Notes: a model not told the origin generated them from the sequence alone. Shown: positions 21,849 to 32,809, counted from the first letter of the stretch. The stretch is 64,000 nucleotides of DNA from Ophiobolus disseminans (GCA_010093685.1 MU006233.1:682001-746000), one strand, 5' to 3'. Numbers and translations: made by a program.

Positions 21849-22861
21849 ATGGCGGAAAAGTCGAGGCAGCTGGTGCTGCAGTCAGTCAAAAGGTTTGATC
21901 ATCTCAATGAATAGACGAGCACGTGTTAACCAATCTATGCAGCTGCTACAATTCGGGCGATTATCCTGATCTTGTCATCACCTGCGGCGCCGATATCTAC
22001 AACGTCCACAAGATGGCGGTATGCACTCGTGCAGATTTCTTCGCTCGCGCCGTCAAGTTCGGTGGCAAGGCAAGCTCTGCGACAGGATTGGATTCCAGAT
22101 CTGACTCTACCTAGGAGGCTGTGGAGGGCACGATAGATCTTCCAGAGGACGATCCGGCCACTATCGCGTTGCTGATCCGGTACCTCTACGAGGGGGAGTA
22201 CTAGCTCTGCTTGCCCAAATTCGTCGCGAACGGTTCTCCTGAGGTGGCTGATCTTGATATCATTTATACCGAGATCATTAGCTTGGGGTATGGTCATGAG
22301 TACACGTACGACTTCCCGCATACATGCCGCCCTAACCCCGACACAGTATGCAGACGTACAGGCAAATTTTGCGTGTGTCCACACTACTTCTGTGCCGAGC
22401 CTTTTAAATACACATGCAAGGCATTCGTATGCCCAGATTGTACTCGCCCAGCTATAAACGGGCTGTCAGATCAGCTCTTGATTCATGTGAAGATGTGTGA
22501 AGTCGCCGACAAGTACGACGTTTCCGGCCTCAAAGACTTAGTCAAGGAGAAGTTCAAGCGGGCCTGCCTTTCGTTATGGAACGATGACGTCTTTCCGGTG
22601 GCCGCACATCATGCGTTTTCGACCACAATGGATGCGGACACGGGCTTGAGGGATGTTGTAAGCGCCACAATCACGGATCACATGGAGCTCATCCGCAAAC
22701 CCAAAGTGCAAGCTCTCTTGACCGAGATCAATAGCCTGTACCTTGGTATATTGATGAAGAAAGCGGACGAGCATGGCTGGGGAGTGAAGTACCTAGGTAG
22801 ACCAGGGCGTGGGAAGTCACAGAATCCGCAGGTTAGGAAGCTATCAGGCCTAAATCAATAG
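21849..22861 (+). pseudogene. BTB + Cys/His-insert family member, single in-frame TAG
   Basis: The exon structure matches the tandem family at 29.7-35.4 kb: exon 1 is 21849-21892 (44 nt, MAEKSRQLVLQSVK) and exon 2 starts at 21943. Exon 2 ends at 22069, where the donor is gcaagc, so the second intron would be a GC-AG intron (22070-22114). Exon 3 runs 22115-22861. The BTB part is SGDYPDLVITCGADIYNVHK; then LPEDDPATIALLIRYLYEGEY is followed at once by TAG (22202-22204). Beyond it the frame stays open for 218 codons through the Cys/His insert (FPHTC, CVCPHYFC, TCKAFVCPDC) and the C-terminal helices (MCEVADKYDVSGLKDLVKEK). One nonsense codon therefore separates the two domains. Relatives have Asp at this place. 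Confidence 0.8.
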
Positions 22862-23289
22862 ACTTCCAGTCTGAATTGATCACGATTATCCTATCAAATT
22901 ACGTATGTAGATCATGAATGTGTATAGCACTGAGAGGCCCATGCGTGAGGAGAAGAGAAGTGGGAGATTTTGGACGATCTAGCTCATTATAGTTACGCCG
23001 TTTTGGTTTGCGTTACCAACTGGGCAGATGAGTGCGCAGTGCAGGGTGAAAATGGCTCTCTGATAACCTATCTGTAATGACCTCATCGCTAGGCTAGAGT
23101 GATTTTAAGCTTGTGAGTCGGGCGGGTCGTTTGCGCGTTCTGCCCACGTGCTCACAACACCCTCGCCGTATGATACCGCAACACCGAGAGCACCAATACC
23201 AGCGCCCAATACTCACGACTCTTCGTGACTCAACCTTTGCGACCATTCGCTGTCTTACTATGAGGACCCAACACAAATATCATCCGAAT
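22862..23289. other. Intergenic region
   Basis: Upstream region of the secreted Cys-rich gene. Its frame is open leftwards to 23113, with another possible ATG at 23260, but the signal peptide begins at 23290. No separate gene is seen. Confidence 0.5.
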
Positions 23290-24132
23290 ATGTTGACTTT
23301 TTTCACTATCCTCTTCTACCTTTTCACGAATCTTGCGACCGCGAAAGGGGGTGATAAGAATGCATACGACGTAGAGACATGGAAGTACCACGGCTACGCC
23401 CTCGTAGAAGCCTGGGTTGGTCGAGACGCCATCAACGTTGGCGACCTAACCGGCGCGCAGTTGTACAACACCATGTTCAAGGCTCTGGCGGGACGCTGTA
23501 AGCAGAATAAGGCGAATAGGTGTGATTTTTCAGCCAATTGGCAGTGGACTGAGACTCGATACGTCAAAAACGTGAACAGGGGAGAACTTGCGTCGGGTAA
23601 GTGAGTTCACTCTGGTTTAGCGCGCATATTACTGACGGCAATGTGTAGGATATTTTGCACATACGATGGAAGCATCATGGTCAAGCGAGGAGATGCGTCT
23701 CTTGCTGTTCCACGCGGTTGCTGGCATGATGGGTAAGTCTTACTTCCTCTCTCACCATCAAATAATCCCGCGCTAACACGTTTGTTAATAGGCTCACTCA
23801 CCTTCGGCTCAACGAACTGCTACTTCGTTCCCAACCACTCACAGAAGTTCTGCAACACGGGCGATCACTTCCGCCTTAACTTCCCTGACCACGACGGCCA
23901 TGCCAATCACCTCTGGATCAAACTGTGGGCTGAGGGCACCAACGGCCAATTCAAATGCTGCCCTACACGTCCTGCTATGAACAACGCGCTGGAGGGATGG
24001 AAAGACGAGTTCAACTCTGCCCTTGGTGCTGACATAAACAAGTGGCACAAGGGCATCAAGTGTACCATTGGCGGCATGATGAGCTGCGAGGAGTGCGGAA
24101 GCAAGTGCGATAGTTGTGGAAGCAAGTGCTGA
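23290..24132 (+). CDS. Secreted Cys-rich protein A, 243 aa, C-x2-C-x3-C-x2-C-x3-C tail
   Basis: Exons are 23290-23596, 23649-23732 and 23792-24132; introns are 52 and 59 nt with gtaagt donors. The ATG at 23290 starts a signal peptide (MLTFFTILFYLFTNLATA); a Met at 23260 is in frame but less suitable. The mature protein begins with a conserved helix (TWKYHGYALVEAWVGRDAIN). It continues with paired Cys regions (GRCKQNKANRC, NCYFV, KFCNTGDHFR, FKCC) and ends SCEECGSKCDSCGSKC, a strict five-Cys pattern. A paralogue with the same length, order of blocks and tail lies at 48.6 kb. I recognise no named family. Size, signal peptide and cysteines resemble fungal candidate effectors or secreted antimicrobial proteins, which is inference only. 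Confidence 0.87.
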
Positions 24133-24426
24133 GCGCTGGATGAGGGCAATTCAGGTTGTCATTTCTGTTCAGGAAGAGAGCCATGTGAGCTTCAAATTTG
24201 ATAGACTCGGATATACAGATGGAAATTAATCACGGCTGGAGAAGTATGGCTACTCCAAGTGAGCAGACGACATATGATGTACGTGGAGCTGTCAAAACGG
24301 TAGTCCAAATTTTCAATGATGCATGGTGTTCCATCAACTAAAGTTGCTGGCAATATTTGAGCAAATTCAAGGGACGTGATGATTCGGTACCTATAGGCTA
24401 TGATCTCTTTGTGCGCTCCGACGTCG
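24133..24426. other. Convergent intergenic region
   Basis: 3' flanks of the secreted-protein gene and the minus-strand F-box pseudogene; no gene. Confidence 0.5.
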
Positions 24427-26039
24427 CTACTCACACTCATGTTTATCTTCTACCCACAGCACCCCACCTTCCAGACCCTGTCCCTCACACATCCTTTTAA
24501 ATTTGCTCCTTACGTTCTCACTGCTCCAATATCCTTGTCCCAGATGTCCGTATCTTCTCAGATCGTACAAACACGTATTCAAGCACGGCGTCGCCGCTTT
24601 CCACTCCCCTTCAACCGCCCAATGATCTTCCTTGTCGCCGCACGCCCCACCCAGATAACGTCGGAAGATGTCCATGGCTGCAGCGTCTTCAAAGCACCCC
24701 TGGAAGTCAACAAAGGTTAAAAGATCGTCGGTCACCGTCAAGGAAACGATATTCGATGGTAGGACAGCGGAAAGCGGCGTGCCGCGCTTGCTGCCTCCGG
24801 AGCCGAAGAGAGCATGAAGGGAGATCTCGAGGTGCGTGAGCGCGGGATAATCACGAAATGATCCCAGAGTTCCGGATAGCACGTGGACGGTTTCGCGAGG
24901 CTCCTCTCGCCTTAGCTGATCGAGACTGTGGCCGACCACGAACCGGACCATGATGCGTGTAAGTGTCATTTTGACGTGATCCAGGGCGGCTTTAAGGTCC
25001 GATAGATCGTACTTTTCAGGCGGAGCGTCATCAAGACGCCCATACTCCGGTATTTTAAGGTTTGGAGTTTGCTTCAGTAGCATCTCTAGGCTCTGAGGCT
25101 TGATACGTGGTTGCGGCAAGCTTAACGTGGCCATACGACTCGCAATAGGAGGCTCCCTACTAGGCATCGGCCAAAAGTACGCTGTCCAGTCCAATTCATG
25201 TGAGTACTGAAATTCCCACTCATCGACTGGATCGCCAAGATTGTCGATATGGAGGGTATCTAGGCGAGGAAGGTAAAGAAGTATATGGCAAGTTGATCCA
25301 TATAAGTTCCTGATGGACAGCCATCTTCTTCTTTTTCACTAGATTTGTTGGTGATCTGCACATCCCGCAGATCACTCATCCAGCTGGACTTTGAAGCGTT
25401 TGCGGTAATTCCTCTCGAAATCAGTTCCTTGAGGGTACTGTTTGAGATGTACCCATAGTAACTATCATTATCCAGCAAGAACGCAACTGATATATTCAAG
25501 CTCTTAAGCTTCACACATTGGGCGAAGGCCAATAGCCATAGGACAAAGAATTGGTTATGGCTGAGCAGTGTGTCTCTCCACACACCATATTCGTGGTCTT
25601 CTTCATCTGCATCATTCCAGTCGTCCTCTGTTACCAATTCGAGATTCCGGATTTCGCCAATAAGAAGGGCCTAGTCCCTCTTGTCAAACTCCGCCTCCTC
25701 CCTTCGGCCAGGTATAGTTTTTTTCGAAGAATCGAAGGGACTGCTGCTGCTAGGAGGCAGAAGCCACCTCTGGGCTTCCATGCTAATCACTCGCACGGAT
25801 CTGGCGAAGCTCATGTTCTTTTTGAGAGTTCGAAGTACGCAGAGTAAGTCGGGACTTTTTGCACTCTGATGTTGACCATCGGGATTTGACCACATGAGCG
25901 TGAGATTACGGTATGCGAGTGGTAACGCAAGAGCGTAAAGTGCTTTGCACGTGGCACCCAGGCGAACGAGATCGGTGGATGGCAGTTGTTCGAATATGAT
26001 GCCTTTGAGCTCGTTCGGGATGTCCAGAAGCGACGCCAT
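24427..26039 (-). pseudogene. F-box protein gene with one in-frame TAG and one frameshift
   Basis: The ATG at 26037-26039 opens a typical F-box (MASLLDIPNELKGIIFEQLP, then LGATCKALYALALPLAYRNL). The frame meets TAG at 25673-25671 but continues open in the same frame (ALLIGEIRNLELVTEDDW) to 25260. Near 25270-25285 the logical frame changes by one base to the frame ending at 24427, where a further 240 residues with leucine-rich spacing follow (YPALTHLEISLHALFG). Joined, it would be about 535 residues, typical of fungal F-box/LRR-like proteins that select substrates for SCF ligases. Two independent lesions make it a likely pseudogene. It is not of the same type as the short LPxELR genes elsewhere in the window. 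Confidence 0.7.
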
Positions 26040-26585
26040 CTTCTCGCCGCTGTAGCGACAATCGGCTACCTAAGTGGTCCGTATGGTAAAGAGACGAGCG
26101 TGGACTTTAAAAAAGACGGAAAGTCCGAGGTTGTGGCGCGCAGCTACCTCGCCGCAACTACCGGTAGTGCGTCGCTCTTCGCTTGGCCAAGCAGCTGCTC
26201 CACCACTACATCGGCAGAAGCTCATGTTCAAGCACTGAGCAAATATCTGCTCTGAGAAGACATTGTCGCGCCCGGTTACCTTTGCAACTACGGATCAACG
26301 ATGACTTTGTTTGCAGCTTTTGAAATGGATTGGAACACTCAGGTATTTTCATCATAGCCACCTGCGAACGCGATATTTAGCCTGAATCAACTGCAAATCT
26401 TGCTTCAGAAGTGAAGCGCTCGTGTTGACCTTTGCCTTGAAGCAAATATCAAAGTCCGCGAAATCCCCAAGTCGCAACCGCCCGGGCGGTCTCCAACCGG
26501 ACATCAAGCCAGGATCAACGAGTATCGCTGTAATGTCCTTCCACTCTAATTGTGAGCCGCAGCATCTGGAGTGAACATGGGTTTC
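26040..26585. other. Intergenic region
   Basis: Upstream region of the F-box pseudogene and 3' flank of the MYND remnant; no gene is seen. Confidence 0.45.
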
Positions 26586-27147
26586 CTAGGTGCCATGTTC
26601 TAGATAGGTCGGACTCTCCCGAGCATAGTCGATATCTCTGATTAATGGTAGAGCTTCTGCCAACTCCGCAGTGCAGTTGTAGTGTTTGACATAGTTCTCG
26701 ACACCCGATAGTACCGTACTCTCCAGATCCTTGAATTGGCGTATTGCGTACAGCAGCAACGCAGACGGGCTTGTTGCATTTGATGACTTCCAGAACTTGA
26801 TGGCCTCTGATACAGTCGCAGCAACGCCTTTGGCCTGTCGAAATTGGATGCCCGTTTTGAGCGTACCTAGAGCAGTATTTGGTGTTGGCCACTTCGAGGA
26901 ACTCTGCCTTCGCACTTCTAAGAGCTGGAAAATTGAAGGCATTGATCCCGAAGGATCCTGTAAATACTCCAAGGTTCCAGACGGGCAGTGGTTGTTGTAA
27001 TGCGTCCCAGTAATGTCAATGAGCCCCTTCAGCGAATCGATAGTCTTTCCATGTCGCTTTCTGACATTCCCTGTTGCAGAAGTACACGTCCCGGCATACC
27101 GTGCAGGCTTCGGCGTTAGATCTGCCGCACGATATGTTGCTTGTCAT
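26586..27147 (-). pseudogene. MYND-type zinc-finger gene, frameshifted
   Basis: From the ATG at 27145-27147 the frame gives MTSNISCGRSNAEACTVCRD followed by VYFCNRECQKATWKDY, the core of a MYND finger (C-x2-C-x4-Y-F-C-x3-C-Q-K-x2-W). That frame stops after RFAEGAH. Shifting by one base around 27060-27085 gives KRHGKTIDSLKGLIDITGTH and an open frame down to 26586 (about 160 residues, ending DYARESPTYLEHGT). MYND proteins usually end the finger with W-K-x-H-K, so the second frame supplies the expected His. The first Cys pair of the finger is incomplete. It is either a pseudogene or a sequencing indel. MYND fingers mediate protein contacts; no catalytic SET domain is seen. Confidence 0.6.
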
Positions 27148-27804
27148 AGTTAGAAGTCGCGTTTACTTAAGTCCCGAGACGCAATACTTGTGCGAGACCA
27201 ACTGGGCATCCGTGCCTAACGCTCTATGTGATTTTATCTTGAACATGTCCAATGCACCGAGAGACACTTTGCGTCCCCTGTTCAGCAATTCGGAGCTTCT
27301 CGAGTCTCTACCTGGGAAAGGTCTGGTCTTCGTTGATGCAATGCGGCGTGGTGGCTGCATAAATCCTACAAATCTATATTCTGTAGCAGTAGCCAACGTA
27401 TTTGGACTAGATAGCATTGCCGCAACGCGAAGGAAGGGCAGAGCAAGTCTTAAATGACCATCGGAACGTTGGTTCTAAATTTACGTCGCAAAAGGTTTGA
27501 GGGGACTTCACAATGTCAGGCACCCTCAGCCTCGATATAGTTAAGCTGGATCCATCATCCCATTCGAACCCCCTGGATATTTTGATATCAGCTTATCTCA
27601 GTAATCCTCCACGACTGCGGTTCGGCCCCATGTTCAGCCTCATCCATTGCGTGCTGGGCTTGTAGGACGCCTTACGCCCGGCGGTTAGGTGGTACAAGAT
27701 GAACAAATCCCGACAGCACGGGTTTTGGAAGTCGCAGAAGTCTTTCCTGGTCCTTCAAGTTCGTTTCGAATCTTTCCTGGGCTGTATCATTATTTGGATT
27801 TGTG
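27148..27804. other. Intergenic region with an uncalled plus-strand frame
   Basis: A plus-strand frame open to 27457 (127 codons from 27074) overlaps the MYND remnant and has no signature; it is not called. The right part is the promoter of the gene at 27805. Confidence 0.4.
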
Positions 27805-28632
27805 ATGGCGCAGGAATACTCAAATCTCGAGGTCGACCGACACGCCAATGCACCCGAAGTATTTCCGTATTACGCGCCGCAATTCTACCCAGACCCAGAC
27901 GCAGACACAAGCAAAGTCGCGTACGCCTCCACCAACAACTACGACTACGATTACGAACAAACACGAATACAAACAGTATGTGGACTGCGAAGAAGAAAGT
28001 TTTGGATCATCGTGATAGCATCGATCATCGTAGTATTGGCGGCAGTGGGAGGCGGAATTGGCGGCGCGCTGGCCTCAAGATTCGCGAACAGCAACAACGC
28101 TGCGCCATCCTCAACAACACCAGCGTCCATAGCACAAGCCTCCACGATACCTGAATCCTCCTCAACGTCGACGCCCGCAGCTGCTGGACCCAGCAAAACA
28201 ATAAGCACGACCGCAATCGTCGGTCCCACCGCGACCATCCTCCGCGACTGCCCCTCCTCGGAAGACACCATCCACAGCGTCACCCTCGGTGGCGCGACCA
28301 TGTACTACCGCAAAGCGTGCAACAAATCACTTGTGAATTCGAACAGGGGATGGAACGCCCTACAAAGCGTCACCAAAACTCTCGACGAATGCATAGATTT
28401 GTGCGCATCATACAACAACATGAACAGGACGCGGATACGGTCCGGCACAGACAGGATCTGTGACTCTGTATGCTGGCGCAATACGTTCGATAAGATTAAT
28501 GACTGGGAAGGGGGTCATTGTTTTGGCTATTCGAGTAACAACTCGAGTGGCACGTTCGACTTCAAGCAACCGATGGAGACGCGGTGCGATAGTGCGATGT
28601 TGATCAATCAGCAAGAAATCTTAGGGCGGTAA
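27805..28632 (+). CDS. Single-pass membrane protein with Cys-rich (PAN/WSC-like) ectodomain, 275 aa
   Basis: Single exon; the ATG at 27805 is used because the codon at 27802 is GTG. Residues 1-62 are hydrophilic and Tyr/Pro/Asp-rich, and a basic CGLRRRK sequence precedes one strong membrane helix (WIIVIASIIVVLAAVGGGIG). A Ser/Thr/Pro-rich stalk follows. The C-terminal 130 residues carry regularly placed Cys (ILRDCPS, RKACNK, DECIDLCASYN, RICDSVCW, GHCFGYS, TRCDSA), and the ECIDLCASYN block resembles PAN/apple or WSC modules. The charge pattern implies a type II topology with the Cys domain outside the cell. This is a common Pezizomycotina surface-protein layout with possible carbohydrate or protein binding. 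Function unknown. Confidence 0.88.
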   Translation: MAQEYSNLEVDRHANAPEVFPYYAPQFYPDPDADTSKVAYASTNNYDYDYEQTRIQTVCGLRRRKFWIIVIASIIVVLAAVGGGIGGALASRFANSNNAAPSSTTPASIAQASTIPESSSTSTPAAAGPSKTISTTAIVGPTATILRDCPSSEDTIHSVTLGGATMYYRKACNKSLVNSNRGWNALQSVTKTLDECIDLCASYNNMNRTRIRSGTDRICDSVCWRNTFDKINDWEGGHCFGYSSNNSSGTFDFKQPMETRCDSAMLINQQEILGR

Positions 28633-29707
28633 GATCGGGGAAGTAATACGTTACGATATTCATAATCCAGGGCTATTCAATGCAAGCCATGTTTATATTG
28701 TTATGTCTTGTTTTTCAGTCACAGTCTCCGTATTGATGCGGGTTTCTACGGGTAGTGTATCTGAGGATTGACTTTACCCTCTAGGATTCATTTTCTACTC
28801 ATTTCCCTGGGTCAAGGTCGACGTCATGACCTCGGGAGCTTGAGAGAGCGTGATCATCTGACGTTTGGATTGTTGGTGGAAGGAGCGGAGAAATGGGGAG
28901 TTGGGGTAGATGCTCTTTCCTTTCCTTTGGTGGCCATACCTCCTCCCCATAATCAACCCTGTGCTTCTTTCCCGACTTCCTTCAGGGCAGGTCCCCCATT
29001 TTCCACATTGTTCGTACCACCCCCGTCCTTTCACATCTTCACCAGCTTCCTTATGATATTCCAGCGCCTTTAAGCAACATCCCCGAGTTTGCTGGACCAC
29101 CAAGCACACTATGGTAGGATCGAGAACGGTTGCCTCGGTGTAGCGATATTGAATGCTAAGTGGGGAGAAGGGTGGCGTTGAGTATGGCATCAAGGTTCGG
29201 AGGATGAGGGGGCTTGATCGACGACAGCATCTCCAACGAAGAGAAACAAACATTGAACAGGTATTGTAGTCATCTGGGGGTCACTCGATTTGGTAATGCA
29301 TACGCTTTTTTTCCAGTTGGTTCAACCATGCTCCCTGCCAAGTTCGTCATGGCGTGAAGCCTCTTCGACTCAAAGTTTCCTTGCTTGTTTCGTCTCATCG
29401 GTTTGTCAAGCCATTGTTTCTTTCGACACGTGGTTGCGTCTCGCGACCTTCTTTGTGCACATGGACGCTTTACAAGCTGCTGACACATCGCAGACTTTCT
29501 AGGGCCGCTTCAGCAAACCTGACCTGTGGTCTCCCATAAGATGCCGCCAATTCTACCCGTGATCCATCATTAACTCACCTCCGTACAGTTTACCAAGCGC
29601 ACGACAATAGCAGAAAAATTCAAAGAAAGGTTTTTTACCTCTATTGATGAGTAAGACATACCATGCTCGGCGATGCCGTGTGCATTACTAACACCATCGT
29701 AGCCTTT
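28633..29707. other. 1.1-kb intergenic stretch
   Basis: Overlapping frames at 28768-29073 (plus) and 28795-29253 (minus) have no signature. The stretch may include lost 5' sequence of the decayed BTB copy that becomes recognisable at about 29715. Confidence 0.4.
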
Positions 29708-30456
29708 TCTTTTCAGGTTTATATGCCGATCTTACCATCACCTCTAACACGGAACATTAAGAGTCCACAAAGCCTTAGTCATTCCGCGCTCAGTGAAACT
29801 TGGTGGCATGGTCCAATCTGACAACATTGATCTATTGGGAGATGATCCAGTCTTTATCCAGCTGCTAGTCGACTACCTTTACCATGCCGATTACGAGCCC
29901 TTCATGCTACCGGACCCGAAAGACGGGCACGGGAACCAGCAGGACGGTACATTCGTCGCCATATCACTACAATTTTCCGCATACCTGTGAGCGAAACCTC
30001 GCTACTTGCTGCTCAAAGCCATACGCGTGTCCACATCACTAATGTGTCGACTACATGTGTTCGGGTAAATGCAAGGGCTTCACTTGTGGACACTGCGTCA
30101 GAGCCATTGCGCCGTTACATACTGACAAGGCATTCACCCTTGATCAGCTCATGTAACATGTTGCCATGGCTGATCTTGGATCGGAATACAAAGTGGACGG
30201 CTTAGAAAACTTGGTTACAGCAAAATTCCGACGAGCAGCCGCCTTATTTGTTGACAAGCCGGAATTTGCGCATGCGATGGCGAAGATTCTTGTGAGAGAC
30301 GGTGAGCTTTCTAAGGAAATAAGGGCCGTTATTGTCGACACGGTTGCTGGGCATCCAGACCTCATTGGAAATGAGACGATCAATGGCGTCTTGAAGAGTG
30401 ACGCGAGCTTCGCGTATCATGTGCTGATGAAGATGAGGAATATTTCGATGGTTTGA
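29708..30456 (+). pseudogene. BTB + Cys/His-insert family member, heavily decayed (array copy 1)
   Basis: After a cag acceptor at about 29713 the BTB start is readable (LYADLTITSNTEH), then TAA and a frameshift to RVHKALVIPRSVKLGG. The second intron and part of exon 2 are missing, and the text runs into DNIDLLGDDPVFIQLLVDYL. Another shift is needed to read the insert: FPHTCERN, SKPYACPHH, a stop, then MCSGKCKGFTCGHC. A further stop precedes the last block, which is open from 30166 to 30456 (MADLGSEYKVDGLENLVTAK). All domains of the family are in order, so this is a true relic. It cannot give the full protein. Confidence 0.85.
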
Positions 30457-30706
30457 GTGCGATGAACAAGAGAATTGGCTATGGGAATGGCTTTTAGAGG
30501 AGACGGCGAGGTAGATGGAGCACCGTGAATGATCCGGAAATGTAGGTGAGAGTAGGTGGTTTGCAATGTGGGTCGTGCACTTTCACTCCAAATTTTGTGT
30601 AACGAGCATGTGCACTGACCTCCTCATCAAACACAACTCACATGAATTTACGCGTACAATTCGGAAAACTCGTCTCTCTACCTTTACATCATCGCTGACA
30701 CCCAAC
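30457..30706. other. Spacer between array copies 1 and 2
   Basis: 250 bp without gene; upstream region of copy 2. Confidence 0.5.
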
Positions 30707-31555
30707 ATGGCCACGCCGTCGTCCGCTCCGTTAGTGGCTATGGGCAAGGAGTAAGGTCCCAGATTTTTTTCCACGAAAGATGGCGCTGACCGGCCCGCAG
30801 GCTCCTTCTCTCCGGTATTTACTCTGACCTCGCTATTACGTGCGGAGACTTCATGTACAGGGTCCACAAGGCTATCGTCTATACACGCTGCAAGTTCCCT
30901 TTGAGGTTGTCGTTGCAAAATACCGATGTGGTATGCCCTTCTCTGCGGTTACATATCTATGATATTACTCGAGCTAATGACTGATTATTTATCGTAGGAA
31001 GCGATGCCCGGCTCTACTCTCAATCTTCCCGATGAAGATCCCATGATTATAGGGCTGCTCATCCAAATCCTCTACACCGGCGGTTACTCTTCAAGCGAAA
31101 TCCAGCCCTGGTTCCCGTATACATGCCGCGGCAACTGCAACACAGAGTTGAGTCTTCATTGCATTTGCGACCCATTCCGCCACGACGACTGCACAAATGA
31201 TATGTGCAGCATGTGCGTAATCGAGCGACTCTACAACCCAAGTGAAAGCGCGGCAAAACTCTTACGCCACGCCAAGCTTTACCAGATTGCTATCAAGTAC
31301 AATCTACCCGACCTTGCAGACCTTTCTTCCAGCAAGTTCAGGCATGCATGTAGTCTTTACTGGGAGCACGAGTAATTTGTTACCGCTGCCGAGTTCGTTT
31401 TTACTTTCGCGGGACAAGGTACTGGAGGTCTTGAGAGCACTGTTGTGGCGACGCTGGCTAGTCATCGAGGACTCACAACGAGGGCTGATGTCAGAGATTT
31501 CTGGCAGGAGAGACCAGAGCTGATGTCCCGGCTCTTAACGTTACATTCGCAATGA
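30707..31555 (+). pseudogene. BTB + Cys/His-insert family member with in-frame TAA (array copy 2)
   Basis: Exon 1 is 30707-30750 (44 nt), exon 2 30801-30930 (130 nt) and exon 3 starts at 30998, the same structure as the intact copy. The BTB part (SGIYSDLAITCGDFMYRVHK) has a diverged exon-2 end. The insert reads FPYTCRGNC, HCICDPFRHDDC, MCSMCV, and the C-terminal helices start AKLYQIAIKYNLPDL. The frame meets TAA at 31373-31375. Homologous sequence continues in the same frame (FVTAAEFVFTFAG, RPELMSRLLTLHS) to TGA at 31553-31555. The TAA is one C-to-T step from CAA. A truncated protein of about 180 residues with BTB and insert could still be made, so loss of function is likely but not certain. 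Confidence 0.8.
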
Positions 31556-31866
31556 GGCTGTTTGGAGTGCAAGCATGGGTAGCGGATAAGTATGGCATAG
31601 AACCCCGGAGAGTGAAAGAGTTGGAGATACGTAGATCGGATGCATTGGGAGAGGGTGTGAATATAACATCACAAGAAAGTTCGAGAGCCCTCCCGATCTA
31701 ACGCACGTCCATATCGTTCAAGTGCAATCAAACTTGGCACTTCATTTTCACATCCACCACGCTAGCGCAAGCCGCTAAACCTCCCACGCGACAAACAATT
31801 TACAAACCCTCTCAATACACTCACTCACCTTTGACAACAACACAAGCCCTGCCCACTTTCCACACG
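31556..31866. other. Spacer between array copies 2 and 3
   Basis: About 310 bp; contains the promoter of the intact copy. No gene. Confidence 0.5.
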
Positions 31867-32809
31867 ATGGCGAACAACGCACGGGATGTGCTTCTTTCGA
31901 CTTTTAAGAGGTACGTTCACGTTCCAGTGCTAAAACATTGCAAAGACTGACAACCGACAGCTTGTACGAATCAGGAAAGTACTCAGACTTTGTGATCACC
32001 TGTGGCACCGATACCTACAACGTGCACAAGTCTGTGGTCTGCGCTAGGTCAGACTTCTTCGAGCGGGCTGAACGCTTTGCGGCCGGCAAGGTATGTTGAG
32101 AAGATTTCTTGTACACCGTAAGCTCTGGTACTGATGCGGTGAATAGGAATCGAAGGAAGGCAAGGTCAATCTTCCCGAAGATGATCCGGTCGTCGTCAAG
32201 CTCCTCATCCAGTACCTATACGAAGGCGAATACGATCCGAAACTCCCTGACGGTGACAACATGGATGAAAGCATGAAAGTTGTTTTCTCTAGGTATAACG
32301 AGAACGGATACAGTTACGAGTTTCCGCACACTTGCGCGGCAGAGCGTTATCGCTGTGATCAGGGAATCTGTCCGCACCATTACTGCAATGTTTTTTGCCA
32401 CAGCGACTGCGTCGAATTCGTGTGCAAGACTTGCTGCCCCAACGGCGCCCCTTCTGTGCTGCCAGCCGCAGAAGGAGACGCATTGCAGCTTAAGCTGCAT
32501 GCCAAGATCTACGAGATCGGCGACAAATACTACGTCGTTGGCCTCAAGGAGCTGGCGCGCGAGAAGTTCCTCCGTGCATGCGCCAAGTATTGGGACGATG
32601 AGCACTTCGCGCCTGTTGCCCACTACGCGTTCAGCACTACTCCGGAAGACGATCGTGGCCTGCGGGATGTGGTCATCAACACTATCTCTCAACACATGGT
32701 CCTCCTCAACAAGCCTGCAGTGGAGGCCATGCTCGCCGAGTTCAACGGCCCGGCCCTGGGTCTCCTCAAGATGTGCGCGAAAGAGTTGGGTTGGCTCAAG
32801 TCTGCTTAG
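31867..32809 (+). CDS. BTB + Cys/His-insert protein, 278 aa, intact (array copy 3)
   Basis: Exons are 31867-31910 (44 nt), 31961-32090 (130 nt) and 32147-32809; introns are 50 and 56 nt with gtacgt and gtatgt donors. Residues about 15-95 form the BTB domain (SGKYSDFVITCGTDTYNVHK, CARSDFFERAERFAAGK, LPEDDPVVVKLLIQYLYEGE). Residues about 120-165 are a Cys/His-rich insert: FPHTC, RCDQGICPHHYC, FCHSDCVEFVCKTCC. The last 105 residues are a helical BACK-like part (HAKIYEIGDKYYVVGLKELA, AFSTTPEDDRGLRDVVI). The insert has enough paired Cys and His to bind zinc. Such an insert between BTB and the C-terminal helices is unusual to me. It is probably an adaptor of a ubiquitin ligase or a regulator scaffold, cytosolic or nuclear. 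It is the only fully intact member of the array. Confidence 0.9.

Noticed and set aside
27074..27457. 127-codon plus-strand frame overlapping the MYND remnant
   Set aside because: Non-ATG start, no signature; the opposite strand carries the recognisable Cys core over part of it.
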